Shown piece after piece: positions 1 through 8,213 of a stretch of DNA of 64,000 nucleotides. This stretch comes from Poriferisodalis sp965221195 (GTDB lineage Bacteria > Actinomycetota > Acidimicrobiia > Acidimicrobiales > Poriferisodalaceae). The notes beneath the pieces are model-generated. The model did no database searches. It saw only the letters and a program-made list of their open reading frames with translations, and had not been told where the DNA came from. The stretch's first letter is position 1. The number at the start of each line of letters is the position of its first letter. The stretch lies in NCBI GenBank assembly GCA_965221195.1, contig OZ244864.1, positions 186,001 to 250,000 on the forward strand. The letters are read 5' to 3'. A program made the translations under genes and the position numbers.

Positions 1-90
1 CCTACCACCCTGCGCGCCGCTCACGACGGCCCTACCACCCTGCGCGCCGCTCACGACGGCCCTACCACCCTGCGCGCCGCTCACGACGGC
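1..90. repeat. 30-bp tandem repeat, three identical copies, at the ilvB stop
   Basis: Three perfect 30-bp units lie at 1-30, 31-60 and 61-90. The ilvB stop codon (81-83, read on the minus strand) and its last three codons fall in the third unit, so the other two units carry copies of the ilvB 3' end. The array may continue left of the window. There are no spacers between units, so it is not a CRISPR array. Confidence 0.95.
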
Positions 91-1835
91 GCTGTGCCCT
101 TCAAGACTGCATCGGCGTCGCCTTCGGGACCGAGGATGATGTCGTCGTTAGATCCGCCGGCCGGCACCATCGGGTACACCTTCTCTTCAGTATCCACACG
201 GAAATCGATCACCACAGGGCGGTCATTGACGGAGTTCGCCTTGTTGATCGCAGGGACGACCTCCTCAGCAGACTCAACTCGAATGCCAGTACACCCCATC
301 GCTTCGGCCCAGCCGACGTAATCGGGATGATCGGCACTGAGATACACCTCGCTGTAGCGCTTGGCATAGAAGAGTTCCTGCCACTGGCGCACCATGCCCA
401 GATAGGCGTTGTTCAAGATGGCGACCTTGACGGGGATGTCTTCAGCGCTTGCTGAGATCAGCTCCTGGGCCGTCATCTGGAAACAGCCGTCGCCGTCAAT
501 GGCCCACACGTTCCTCTCGGGCTGTCCGACCTTGGCGCCGATAGCCGCCGGCACTGCGAAACCCATCGTGCCAAGGCCGCCTGAGTTAACCCAGGTGTAG
601 GGATGATCAAACTTCCAGTACTGGCTCGCCCACATCTGGTGCTGTCCCACGCCGGCCACAACGATGGTGTCGTCTGGTGTGTGGTCACGCAGTTGCTCTA
701 CCACGAACTGCGGCTTAAGGGGATGGCCGCTTGACGGCTGGTCGTATCGCAACGGGTGCCGCTCCTGCCAGCCCGAGATCGTCGATTTCCAAGCGGAACG
801 GTCGGCCATAGCCGAAACGGAATCGCAGCCATCGCTCGGGCGCAGTGCCTCAATCAGTGCTTCTACTGCCAGCCGGGCATCACCGGCGATTGCCACATCG
901 GGCACACGTACCTTGCCGTGCTCAGCTGGGTCGATATCAACATGGATGACCTTGGCGGCCGGGGCGAAATGCGCCGGGTTGCCCGTCACCCGGTCATCGA
1001 AACGCGCCCCAAGGTTGATGAGCAGATCAGACTGCTGCATCGCAGTCACAGCCGAATAATTGCCGTGCATGCCCGGCATTCCCAGACACAACCGATGCCG
1101 GTCGGGGAAGACGCCGCGGGCCATCAACGTGGTGACGACATGGATGTCGCACATCTCGGCAAGCTCAAGCAGTGCCTCGGCCGCCCGCGCCTTCAGTAGT
1201 CCGCCGCCCGCATAGATCACCGGACGCTCCGCTGCGCGGATCAGCCGTGCCGCCTCGACGATGACAGTCGAGTCAACCTCGCAGCGAGGACGGTAGCCAG
1301 GCAGGTCAACAGCGCTCGGCCAGTACCACGTCATCATCTCGTTGCTGATGTCCTTGGGTAAGTCAATCAGCACAGGGCCTGGGCGGCCTGTCGTGGCTAT
1401 ATGAAATGCCTCGGCCACGATGCGCGGAATGTCGGCCGCGTCGGTTACTAGATAGTTGTGCTTGGTTACTGCCATCGTGATGCCCGTCGTGTCGCATTCT
1501 TGGAATGCGTCTGATCCGATAGCAGTCATGGCAACTTGGCCAGTCACAACGACCATGGGGGTTGAATCCATGAACGCATCGCATAGCGGTGTCACGATGT
1601 TGGTGGCTGCCGGTCCGCTGGTGACCATCGCCACGCCGGGCTTGCCAGTGACCTGCGCGTAGCCCTGGGCCATGTGGCCTGCGCCTTGTTCATGGCGCAC
1701 CAGAACATGACGTATCGGCGAGTCAAGCACTGGGTCGTACACGGGAAGAATCGCTCCACCGGGCAAACCAAACACGACTTCGACACCGCTCATCTCGAGA
1801 CTTCGCATCAACGCTTGAGCGCCGGTTAGCTCCAT
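81..1835 (-). CDS. ilvB: Acetolactate synthase large (catalytic) subunit
   Basis: A 584-residue cytosolic ThDP enzyme that condenses two pyruvates to acetolactate, or pyruvate with 2-oxobutyrate, at the first common step of valine, leucine and isoleucine synthesis. The N-terminal ThDP pyrimidine domain carries the activating glutamate in VRHEQGAGHMAQGYA (about residue 50). A central FAD-binding domain follows, then the C-terminal ThDP site with the GDGCF...NN signature (about residues 455-485). The length is normal for the family. The ATG at 1835 is preceded by GGGAG at good spacing. Upstream lie a leader peptide rich in branched-chain residues and a terminator hairpin, pointing to control by attenuation. 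The regulatory subunit ilvN would be expected downstream, which is outside the window. The stop lies inside a tandem repeat. Confidence 0.97.
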   Translation of the reverse strand: MELTGAQALMRSLEMSGVEVVFGLPGGAILPVYDPVLDSPIRHVLVRHEQGAGHMAQGYAQVTGKPGVAMVTSGPAATNIVTPLCDAFMDSTPMVVVTGQVAMTAIGSDAFQECDTTGITMAVTKHNYLVTDAADIPRIVAEAFHIATTGRPGPVLIDLPKDISNEMMTWYWPSAVDLPGYRPRCEVDSTVIVEAARLIRAAERPVIYAGGGLLKARAAEALLELAEMCDIHVVTTLMARGVFPDRHRLCLGMPGMHGNYSAVTAMQQSDLLINLGARFDDRVTGNPAHFAPAAKVIHVDIDPAEHGKVRVPDVAIAGDARLAVEALIEALRPSDGCDSVSAMADRSAWKSTISGWQERHPLRYDQPSSGHPLKPQFVVEQLRDHTPDDTIVVAGVGQHQMWASQYWKFDHPYTWVNSGGLGTMGFAVPAAIGAKVGQPERNVWAIDGDGCFQMTAQELISASAEDIPVKVAILNNAYLGMVRQWQELFYAKRYSEVYLSADHPDYVGWAEAMGCTGIRVESAEEVVPAINKANSVNDRPVVIDFRVDTEEKVYPMVPAGGSNDDIILGPEGDADAVLKGTAPS

Positions 1836-1863
1836 CTGTTCTCTCCCGAAAAACCGTTTCCCT

Positions 1864-1920
1864 AAAACAAAAGAGCCTCCCGAGCGGGAGGCAGGGCGAG
1901 CGCAGGCAAACTGGCTCGCC
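1864..1920 (-). terminator. ilvB leader attenuator: two hairpins, the second with a U tract
   Basis: Read on the minus strand, the first stem is GGCGAGC/GCTCGCC (1914-1920 with 1895-1901, 7 bp), starting at the stop codon of the leader peptide. The second is GCCTCCCG/CGGGAGGC (1885-1892 with 1875-1882, 8 bp), followed directly by a T-rich run (1864-1874). Hairpin plus U tract 29 bases before the ilvB start is the shape of a rho-independent attenuator. A stalled ribosome on the leader would cover the first stem, but I did not fold the alternative structure that would prevent termination. Confidence 0.75.
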
Positions 1921-1982
1921 TATCTGAGTACCCCTACGGCAATGCCGAAAAGACTCGCAACTCGGCGTGCTGGCGTGCTCAC
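1920..1982 (-). CDS. ilvB leader peptide (attenuation)
   Basis: A 20-codon reading frame starts with GTG at 1982 and ends with TAG at 1920-1922. The peptide reads MSTPARRVASLFGIAVGVLR, so seven of its last 13 residues before the stop are Val, Leu, Ile or Ala, with one Ile, three Val and two Leu in the whole leader. It sits directly before two hairpins and ilvB, as expected for attenuation by branched-chain aminoacyl-tRNA supply. There is no separate Shine-Dalgarno; a purine run abuts the GTG, and a promoter-like pair upstream would make the transcript nearly leaderless. No homologue comparison was possible. Confidence 0.6.
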   Translation of the reverse strand: MSTPARRVASLFGIAVGVLR

Positions 1983-1988
1983 CCCTTC

Positions 1989-2017
1989 ATTGTGGCGGAT
2001 ATGTTTGGCAGCCGCAA
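1989..2017 (-). promoter_or_regulatory. Candidate ilvB operon promoter
   Basis: On the minus strand TTGCGG (2012-2017) is 17 bases from CACAAT (1989-1994), with the leader GTG six bases further on. The -10 match is weak. The rest of the 1836-2189 gap holds only the leader, the hairpins and a 15-bp direct repeat (TGTTGATCTGT at 2027 and 2042) further upstream, which could be an operator. Confidence 0.3.
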
Positions 2018-2189
2018 CCTTGTCGGTGTTGATCTGTTCGATGTTGATCTGTCGTTTGACGACCAGTCGACCCCGATGAGCGGGCAGGCTTCAGATCTTG
2101 TGCGAAGGTCGGCATAAAGCTGTACGCCGCGATCTCTGCACAAGAGACAGTCTTGCCTGCACTGGCCCAAGCTTGCCTACATTGACCCA

Positions 2190-3530
2190 GTGCAATGCCG
2201 TCGTCTGTTCAGCATCGCAACCTGTTGTCTTGTCGCTGCGGTTGGCTCTGCGGCGGCAGGATGCACGCAGGCCACAACCGAGACCAGCAATGATTCTGCT
2301 GAGAACATCAACAACGTTGCAACCGGTGTGGACGATCAGGCTGCGGCTTTGCCGCTCACTCAGACTCCCGAATACCTAGCATCCAATACGCCCTGCCCTC
2401 CGGGCCTGCCCGAACTCGGCGCTGTTGAGCTACACGAAACGGCGCCAGAGCGCACCGTGACGCTTCTGCCATTCCTGCAGCTTCCAGAAGCCACCGTGCT
2501 GGCCTTCGACCCGGTCGCGCCTGCGTCGCGTTCGGACATCGGGGGTTTCGTTGGCGACCGTCAAGGTCGCATCTGGCGATTTGAGACCGACACCACAGGA
2601 GCTGGCGAACTTGGAGTTTGGCCGACTGCGGATTTCTCCTCAAACACCACCGCCGAACACGACCAAGGCTTGGTCGGCATGACCTTCGGTCCCGATGGTG
2701 CGCTCTGGATAAACAGGACCGACGAGCGCGGCGACAGCGTGCTAACAGCACTGACGCCGACCGCTGACGGCAGGGCGCTGGAAGACGACCACACCGACGT
2801 TCTGAGGGTGTCCCAAACCAATGCCCAACACAACGGCGGCGCCTTGCAGTTCGGACCTGATGGGCTGCTGTATGTGTCGTTCGGCGACGGCGGTGGCCTC
2901 GGCGACCCGCGTCACCACGGCCAGAATCTCACCACGCCACTGGGTGCGATCCTGCGTCTCCAAGTCAACGACAACGGCAGCTCCGACACCGATGACTGGC
3001 AGGTGGTGCCCGCGCCGGGCAATCCTGATCTCGGCGCCGGCAGCGACCCGCGCATCTGGGCATACGGCGTCCGCAACCCATTCCAGATGTCTGTAGACGA
3101 TGAGACCGCCACGCTGTGGGTGGCAGATGTCGGCCAGCAATGCGTCGAAGAGGTGACCGTGCTCGAACTTGACGAAGGCGGCGCCAACCTCGGCTGGAAC
3201 TCCTATGAAGGCAGCCGTCGCTTCGTCGGCGCCGAACTCAACAGCCACCGCGGCCCTGATCTGGAATATCGGCACGGACGAGGTCTCTGTGCTGTCATCG
3301 GCGGTCGGGTCTACCGGGGCAGCGAACTGGACTGGCTCACCGGACGGTATGTGTTCGCCGATCTCTGCGGGGGTGACATCTACGCGGCTGATGTTGCGCT
3401 CGGAAATCAGCCCGATGAGGTGTGGCATCTCGGTGTTGACACGCAGCGGCCGGTCGGGTTTGCCGCCGATGCCGCCGGGGAGCTGTATGTGATCGACATC
3501 GAAACCGGCGTGTGGCGACTCACCGGCTGA
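2190..3530 (+). CDS. PQQ-dependent sugar dehydrogenase-like lipoprotein
   Basis: A 446-residue exported protein of the glucose/sorbosone dehydrogenase (soluble aldose dehydrogenase) beta-propeller family, which oxidises sugars with PQQ. The N terminus has two arginines, a short hydrophobic stretch and a lipobox-like SAAAGC with Cys25, so it is probably anchored to the outer face of the membrane as a lipoprotein. Family landmarks are GLVGMTFGPDG, HNGGALQFGPDGLLYVSFGDGG, WAYGVRNPFQ, ADVGQ and LGWNSYEG. The start is GTG at 2190. The end overlaps the next gene by 19 bases. The exact substrate cannot be inferred, and PQQ synthesis genes are not in the window. Confidence 0.85.
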   Translation: MQCRRLFSIATCCLVAAVGSAAAGCTQATTETSNDSAENINNVATGVDDQAAALPLTQTPEYLASNTPCPPGLPELGAVELHETAPERTVTLLPFLQLPEATVLAFDPVAPASRSDIGGFVGDRQGRIWRFETDTTGAGELGVWPTADFSSNTTAEHDQGLVGMTFGPDGALWINRTDERGDSVLTALTPTADGRALEDDHTDVLRVSQTNAQHNGGALQFGPDGLLYVSFGDGGGLGDPRHHGQNLTTPLGAILRLQVNDNGSSDTDDWQVVPAPGNPDLGAGSDPRIWAYGVRNPFQMSVDDETATLWVADVGQQCVEEVTVLELDEGGANLGWNSYEGSRRFVGAELNSHRGPDLEYRHGRGLCAVIGGRVYRGSELDWLTGRYVFADLCGGDIYAADVALGNQPDEVWHLGVDTQRPVGFAADAAGELYVIDIETGVWRLTG

Positions 3531-4843
3531 CAGTGTTCCGTCGCACAAGCTACGACCGGGAGATCCTGCTGCTCGCAGTGCCGGCGTTCGGTGCGTTGGT
3601 GGCCGAACCGCTCTACGTCCTCACCGATCGGGCGATTGTCGGAAGGCTCGGCACACCCGAACTCGCCGGGCTTGCTATTGGCTCTGCTGTTTTGCTTAGC
3701 GCGCACGCAGTGATGATTTTTCTGGCGTACGGGACAACTGGGCTCGTAGGCCGCTTGGTTGGCGCCGGTTCGCTGCGGCCCGCAGCCGAGCAAGGCATCG
3801 CCGGCATGTGGCTCTCAGTCGGGTTGGGTATTGCGGTGAGTTTGGGCATGTGGGTCGGTTCGGAATGGCTGGTTGGTCTGTTCAGTCCTGCGCCCGAAGT
3901 GGCGGATTTGGCGCTCACTTACCTGCGGATCAGTCTTGTTGGCTTCACAGCTTTGCTGGTGGGAATGGCAGCCACCGGCTATCTGCGCGGCGCGCAAGAC
4001 ACGATCACCCCGTTGGTGATCGTGGTGGTCTCCGCGGCAGCGAACGTGTTCATCGAACTGGTGCTGGTTTTCGAACTCAACATGGGCATTGCCGGCGCAG
4101 CGTGGTCGACCGTCATAGCGCAATGGGGGGCGGCTCTCGCATTTGTGGTTGCCGTCGGTCGTCGCGCTCGGGCGGCAGGAGCGACGCTGCGTTTAGTCAC
4201 TGCCGCTGCACGCCGCTACGCGCGTGTCGGCGCCCAGATGTTCGTGCGTACTGCGTCGCTGAGAGTGACGTTCGTGCTGGCCACGGTCCTCGCCTCACGC
4301 ATCGGCACCACCGAAGTGGCAGCCCATGAAGTCAGCCTGCAGGTCTGGGCGTTCTTCTCGCTTGCCCTTGACGCAGTGGCAATCGCCGGTCAGGCCATGG
4401 TTGCAAAGGAACTCGGTGCCAGCCGGCCTGACGTGGCACGGGCCGCCGGTGTCCGGATGATCGGCATGAGCATCCAACTCAGCATCGTCTTCGCAACGGC
4501 GGTGATATTGCTGCGAGCGCCGATCGCCAGCGTGTTCAGCACAGATCCCGATGTGGTGTCGCTTACAGGGTTCCTCCTGTTGTTCGTGGCTTTCGCGCAG
4601 CCGATCAATGCCGCTGCGTTCGCCTTCGACGGCATCTTCATCGGTGCCGGAGATTTGGGTTTTTTGGCTTGGGCAATGGTTGGCGCTGCTGCAGGCTTCG
4701 GTGTTGCCGGGGTCGCCGTGCGCCTAGGTGACTTGGGCATCGGCTGGGTATGGGCGGCGCTCGTTGCGTTCATGTGCCTGCGCGCCGCCCCGCTGTGGCT
4801 ACGTTTTCGCAGCGACACTTGGCTACGCACCGGCGAGAGGTAA
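3512..4843 (+). CDS. MATE family efflux transporter (DinF-like)
   Basis: A 443-residue integral membrane protein with about 12 hydrophobic segments, matching the multidrug and toxic compound extrusion family, which exports cationic drugs or metabolites in exchange for Na+ or H+. The N terminus REILLLAVPAFGALVAEPLYVLTDRAIVGRLGT is typical of the DinF branch, as is the repeated two-lobe layout (DTITPLVIVVVSAAANVFIELVLV, then a second half from about residue 245). The GTG at 3512 overlaps the upstream gene by 19 bases; a GTG at 3533 is an alternative. Overlap suggests co-transcription with the sugar dehydrogenase, with no obvious functional link. Confidence 0.9.
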   Translation: MATHRLTVFRRTSYDREILLLAVPAFGALVAEPLYVLTDRAIVGRLGTPELAGLAIGSAVLLSAHAVMIFLAYGTTGLVGRLVGAGSLRPAAEQGIAGMWLSVGLGIAVSLGMWVGSEWLVGLFSPAPEVADLALTYLRISLVGFTALLVGMAATGYLRGAQDTITPLVIVVVSAAANVFIELVLVFELNMGIAGAAWSTVIAQWGAALAFVVAVGRRARAAGATLRLVTAAARRYARVGAQMFVRTASLRVTFVLATVLASRIGTTEVAAHEVSLQVWAFFSLALDAVAIAGQAMVAKELGASRPDVARAAGVRMIGMSIQLSIVFATAVILLRAPIASVFSTDPDVVSLTGFLLLFVAFAQPINAAAFAFDGIFIGAGDLGFLAWAMVGAAAGFGVAGVAVRLGDLGIGWVWAALVAFMCLRAAPLWLRFRSDTWLRTGER

Positions 4844-4863
4844 GTCTCAAGCCGTCGGGTCGG

Positions 4864-6330
4864 TCAGGTGTTGCGGCGGAGGGTGAGGAGTTGGGTGATG
4901 GCTTGGCCGTCGGCTTGGCCTCGGGTGGCCTTCATCACCGTACCCACGAAGACGCCGGCCACCTTGGCTTCGCCCGCGCAGAATTTCTCCCACGCCTCAG
5001 GATTGTCTGCGATGGCCTGATCGACCAGCGACTCCAGCTCGTCGGTGTCCATCGCCTCAAAGCCCATCTCGGCGGCTATCGCAGCAGGGTCAGTGGCGGA
5101 ACCCCCGCCGCTGTCAGCACCGCCATCGACGTTGCCGTCGGCAGCTCGGGCAGCCAGAGCGCACATCTCAGTCAGCACGGTCTTGGCTTGCGTCGCCGTG
5201 AGCTGCCCAGAGGTCTCCATCTCAACCAACGCCGCAAACTGGGAAGCTTCGAGCAGTTCGGCTCCCTCAAGCGCCAGGTTCTGCACGGCATGGGTGACGG
5301 CGCGGCTTGCATCGGCGCCGACAGCCACTGCGCCGAGCACTACTGACGCTAGGCCGCGGCTGGTGATGACTTGGGCATCAGCAACATAGGCACCCAGCGC
5401 ACAAAGGCGCTCACGCACTGACGCCGGCAACTCAGGCATCGCGGCACGCACTCGCTCAATCCAGTCGGGGTCCGGCTCAAGCGGAACGAGGTCGGGCTCG
5501 GGGAAATAGCGGTAGTCGTCTGCCTCTTCTTTGGACCGCAGCGGGTGAGTACGCCCATCAGTAGACCAGTGCCGCGTCTGTTGCACCGGCTCGTCGCCAG
5601 CCTCGTACAAACCGATGTGACGGCGGGCTTCGTAGTCGATGGCGTTGCGCAGCGAACGCAGCGAGTTGAGATTCTTGACCTCGCAGCGTGTGCGCAGCTC
5701 AGCCGATCCGGCGGGTCTCACGCTGATATTCGCGTCGACGCGCATCGATCCTTCCTCTAGACGGGCATCAGAAGCACCAAGCGCAAGCAGGATTGCACGC
5801 AGTTCCTCAACGTACGCACTGGCCTCAGCAGCCGAGCCGATGTCGGGCCCCGAGACGATCTCCAGCAGCGGCGTGCCTGCCCGGTTGTAGTCGACCAGCG
5901 CCCCGACGGCACCGTGGATGCGGCCCTCAGCACCGCCGACATGGGTGGTCTTGCCGGCGTCTTCTTCGAGATGTGCCCGCTCGATGCCCACCCTGGGGCC
6001 GCTGGGTACGTCCAGCCAGCCATCCGCGCAGATCGGCTGGTCGTACTGGCTGACTTGGTAGTTCTTGGGCATGTCGGGATAGAAGTAGTTCTTGCGGTGA
6101 AACACTGACGGCCGAATCTCGCAGTTGAGCGCAAGTCCCACGGCGATGGCCAGTTCCACCGCACGGCGGTTCAGCACCGGCAGCGAGCCAGGCAGACCCA
6201 AGCACACAGGCGTAATGTTGGTGTTCGGTTCGTCACCGAACCGGCTAGGTGCCGCGGAGAAGAGCTTCGTCTTAGTCGCCAGCTCGACATGGACTTCAAG
6301 CCCGACCACGATGTCCCACTTGGCGGTCAT
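4864..6330 (-). CDS. gatB: Asp-tRNA(Asn)/Glu-tRNA(Gln) amidotransferase subunit B
   Basis: A 488-residue tRNA-binding and kinase subunit of the GatCAB complex, which converts Glu-tRNA(Gln) and/or Asp-tRNA(Asn) to the amidated forms. The start at 6330 (MTAKWDIVVGLEVHVEL) is the family's conserved N terminus and overlaps the gatA stop as ATGA; the frame stays open further upstream but that part does not look like GatB. The cradle domain is clear (YFYPDMPKNYQVSQYDQPIC; MRVDANISVR; EVKNLNS), followed by the helical YqeY-like tail ending VGTVMKATRGQADGQ. A low-complexity Gly/Ala/Asp insert (about residues 405-425) lies in the tail. Last gene of the gatC-gatA-gatB operon. Confidence 0.97.
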   Translation of the reverse strand: MTAKWDIVVGLEVHVELATKTKLFSAAPSRFGDEPNTNITPVCLGLPGSLPVLNRRAVELAIAVGLALNCEIRPSVFHRKNYFYPDMPKNYQVSQYDQPICADGWLDVPSGPRVGIERAHLEEDAGKTTHVGGAEGRIHGAVGALVDYNRAGTPLLEIVSGPDIGSAAEASAYVEELRAILLALGASDARLEEGSMRVDANISVRPAGSAELRTRCEVKNLNSLRSLRNAIDYEARRHIGLYEAGDEPVQQTRHWSTDGRTHPLRSKEEADDYRYFPEPDLVPLEPDPDWIERVRAAMPELPASVRERLCALGAYVADAQVITSRGLASVVLGAVAVGADASRAVTHAVQNLALEGAELLEASQFAALVEMETSGQLTATQAKTVLTEMCALAARAADGNVDGGADSGGGSATDPAAIAAEMGFEAMDTDELESLVDQAIADNPEAWEKFCAGEAKVAGVFVGTVMKATRGQADGQAITQLLTLRRNT

Positions 6331-7874
6331 GGTGCTGCGCTCGGCAATGAACCAGTCGCCAATGGTGGTGCCGCCAGCTTTGGCGCAGCACGTTCGATCG
6401 CTGCCGCCACCGTCAGCATGGTCTCCTCCCCCAGCGTCGGTGCCATCACCTGAACGCCTACCGGCAAGTCGGCTGCGCCAGTCCCAAAAGGCACCGATAT
6501 AGCCGGGTCTCCCGACAGGTTGGAGGGGATCGTGCAGGTGTCGCATCGATACATGGTCATCGGGTCGGCGCGCTCGCCGAAACGAAACGCCACGCAAGGC
6601 GAAGTAGGTGAGAGCAGCACGTCGTAATCGGCATAGGCAGCATCGAAATCTCGCCGCGTGAGCATGCGAACCCGCTGCGCCTTGCCGTAGTAAGCGTCGT
6701 AGTAACCCGCGCTGAGAGCGAAGGTCCCCAACATGATGCGTGCTTTGACCTCATCGCCAAAACCCGACCGTCTCGTGCCTCGATTCATCTCCTCTGCGTC
6801 AGCGCCGTCTATGCGCAACCCGTAGCGCGTCCCGTCGTAGCGAGCCAGATTCGATGAGGCCTCCGCGGGCGCGATGAGGTAGTACGCCGTAAGTCCGTAC
6901 GTGACAGCAGGCACGGAGGCCCATCCGATAGTTGCGCCAGCAGCTGCGAGCGCGTCAGCCGCGCGTAGCACTTGCTCGGTGACATCGGTGTCGATGCCAG
7001 CCAGTAGCTCAGACTCGCAGGCACCTGTGCTGAGGTCGTTCGGGGAACCACCGATCAACTCGCTTACTAAGCCCACCCGCAAACCCTCGACGCCTCGCTG
7101 CACTGCGGCACCGTAGTCGGGCACAGCAGACGGAATCGAAGTGCTGTCGGCTGGATCGTGGCCGCTGATGACCTTGAGTGCAAGGGCCGCATCGGCCACA
7201 TCAGCGGCGAAGGGGCCGATCTGGTCAAACGAGCTGGCAAACGCCACTAGCCCGTAGCGACTCACGCGGCCATAGGTGGGTTTGATGCCGACGATGCCGC
7301 ACAACGAGGCCGGCTGGCGGATGGAACCGCCAGTATCTGAGCCGAGGGCGAGCGGCGCAAAGCCGGCCGCAACAGCAGCAGCCGAGCCACCGCTGGAACC
7401 TCCCGGCACTCGGTCTAAGTCGTAGGGATTGCGGGTAGGCCCGAATGCGGAATGTTCCGTCGAGCTGCCCATAGCGAACTCGTCCAAATTGGTCTTGCCG
7501 ATCATGACGGCACCGGCATCTGACATCGCCTGCACCACCGTGGCGTCGTAGGGGGGGAGCCAGCCTTCGAGCACACGCGATGAGCATGTGGTTGGCACAC
7601 CTCGCGTACACAAGTTGTCTTTGTAAGCGACGGGGACACCCGCCAGCGGACCTGGATCGCGACCTGCAGCTACAGCGGCATCAACGGCCTGTGCGGTTGC
7701 ACGGGCAGCCTCCGCTGTCACGGTGTTGAACGCATGCACATCACCGTCGTGGGACTCAATCTGGGCGAGGCATTCTTCTACGACATCAGCAGCGCGACGG
7801 GTGCCCGAGCGCACATCTTCGGCCAGCGCGCGTGCGGTGCTCATTGGGATGACGCAGCGCATGCCATGGGTCAC
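6327..7874 (-). CDS. gatA: Asp-tRNA(Asn)/Glu-tRNA(Gln) amidotransferase subunit A
   Basis: The amidase-family subunit that releases ammonia from glutamine for GatB. The Lys - cis-Ser - Ser triad is visible as AYKDNLCTRG, GSDTGGSIRQPA and the glycine-rich GGSSGGSAAAVAAG signature. The length of about 505-515 residues is slightly over the family norm because of the N terminus. The frame opens at GTG 7874, abutting the gatC stop; an internal ATG at 7844 (MSTARALAEDVRSG) matches the usual GatA N terminus better, and neither has a clear Shine-Dalgarno. ATGA overlap with gatB. A paralogous amidase at 22738-24189 lacks this context. Confidence 0.96.
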   Translation of the reverse strand: MTHGMRCVIPMSTARALAEDVRSGTRRAADVVEECLAQIESHDGDVHAFNTVTAEAARATAQAVDAAVAAGRDPGPLAGVPVAYKDNLCTRGVPTTCSSRVLEGWLPPYDATVVQAMSDAGAVMIGKTNLDEFAMGSSTEHSAFGPTRNPYDLDRVPGGSSGGSAAAVAAGFAPLALGSDTGGSIRQPASLCGIVGIKPTYGRVSRYGLVAFASSFDQIGPFAADVADAALALKVISGHDPADSTSIPSAVPDYGAAVQRGVEGLRVGLVSELIGGSPNDLSTGACESELLAGIDTDVTEQVLRAADALAAAGATIGWASVPAVTYGLTAYYLIAPAEASSNLARYDGTRYGLRIDGADAEEMNRGTRRSGFGDEVKARIMLGTFALSAGYYDAYYGKAQRVRMLTRRDFDAAYADYDVLLSPTSPCVAFRFGERADPMTMYRCDTCTIPSNLSGDPAISVPFGTGAADLPVGVQVMAPTLGEETMLTVAAAIERAAPKLAAPPLATGSLPSAAP

Positions 7875-8186
7875 TCAAGACTCAGTACCGAGCACCGGCG
7901 GTACCTCAAAGCGGCCCGCTGAAGCGCTAGGCGCTTGAGCCAGCACCTCATTGCGGTCGAGGGTCGCCGCGGCGGTGTCTTCGCGAAAGACGTTGCGGAG
8001 CGGATAGGGATGCGCCAGTGGGGGCACGTCAGCAAGATCGAGGTCTTCGAGTTGACCAGCGTGGTCCAAGATGCTGCCGAGGTGGTTCGTGTAGTGCTCG
8101 ATTTCGTCTGAGGTGAGTTCGATGCGAGCCAGTCGCGCCACATGAGCCACCTGTTCTGCGGTGATCGCCGTTGTCGCTTCTCCCAT
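7875..8186 (-). CDS. gatC: Asp-tRNA(Asn)/Glu-tRNA(Gln) amidotransferase subunit C
   Basis: The 103-residue small subunit that stabilises GatA on GatB. It has the family's short helical pattern VAHVARLARIELTSDEIEHYTNHLGSIL and the conserved C-terminal part with LRNVFREDTAAATLDRNEVLAQAPS. Length and position, first in gatC-gatA-gatB, are typical. Its TGA ends one base before the most upstream gatA start. Confidence 0.95.
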   Translation of the reverse strand: MGEATTAITAEQVAHVARLARIELTSDEIEHYTNHLGSILDHAGQLEDLDLADVPPLAHPYPLRNVFREDTAAATLDRNEVLAQAPSASAGRFEVPPVLGTES

Positions 8187-8213
8187 GGCAGGCGGCAGCG
8201 TACCGGCGCAGCA

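Noticed and set aside
1..90. Possible CRISPR array from the 30-bp repeats
   Set aside because: Units are directly adjacent with no spacers and include the end of ilvB.
4864..6597. GatB with an N-terminal extension of about 90 residues
   Set aside because: The extra part is the antisense-like shifted frame of the gatA end; the family N terminus starts at 6330 with an ATGA overlap.
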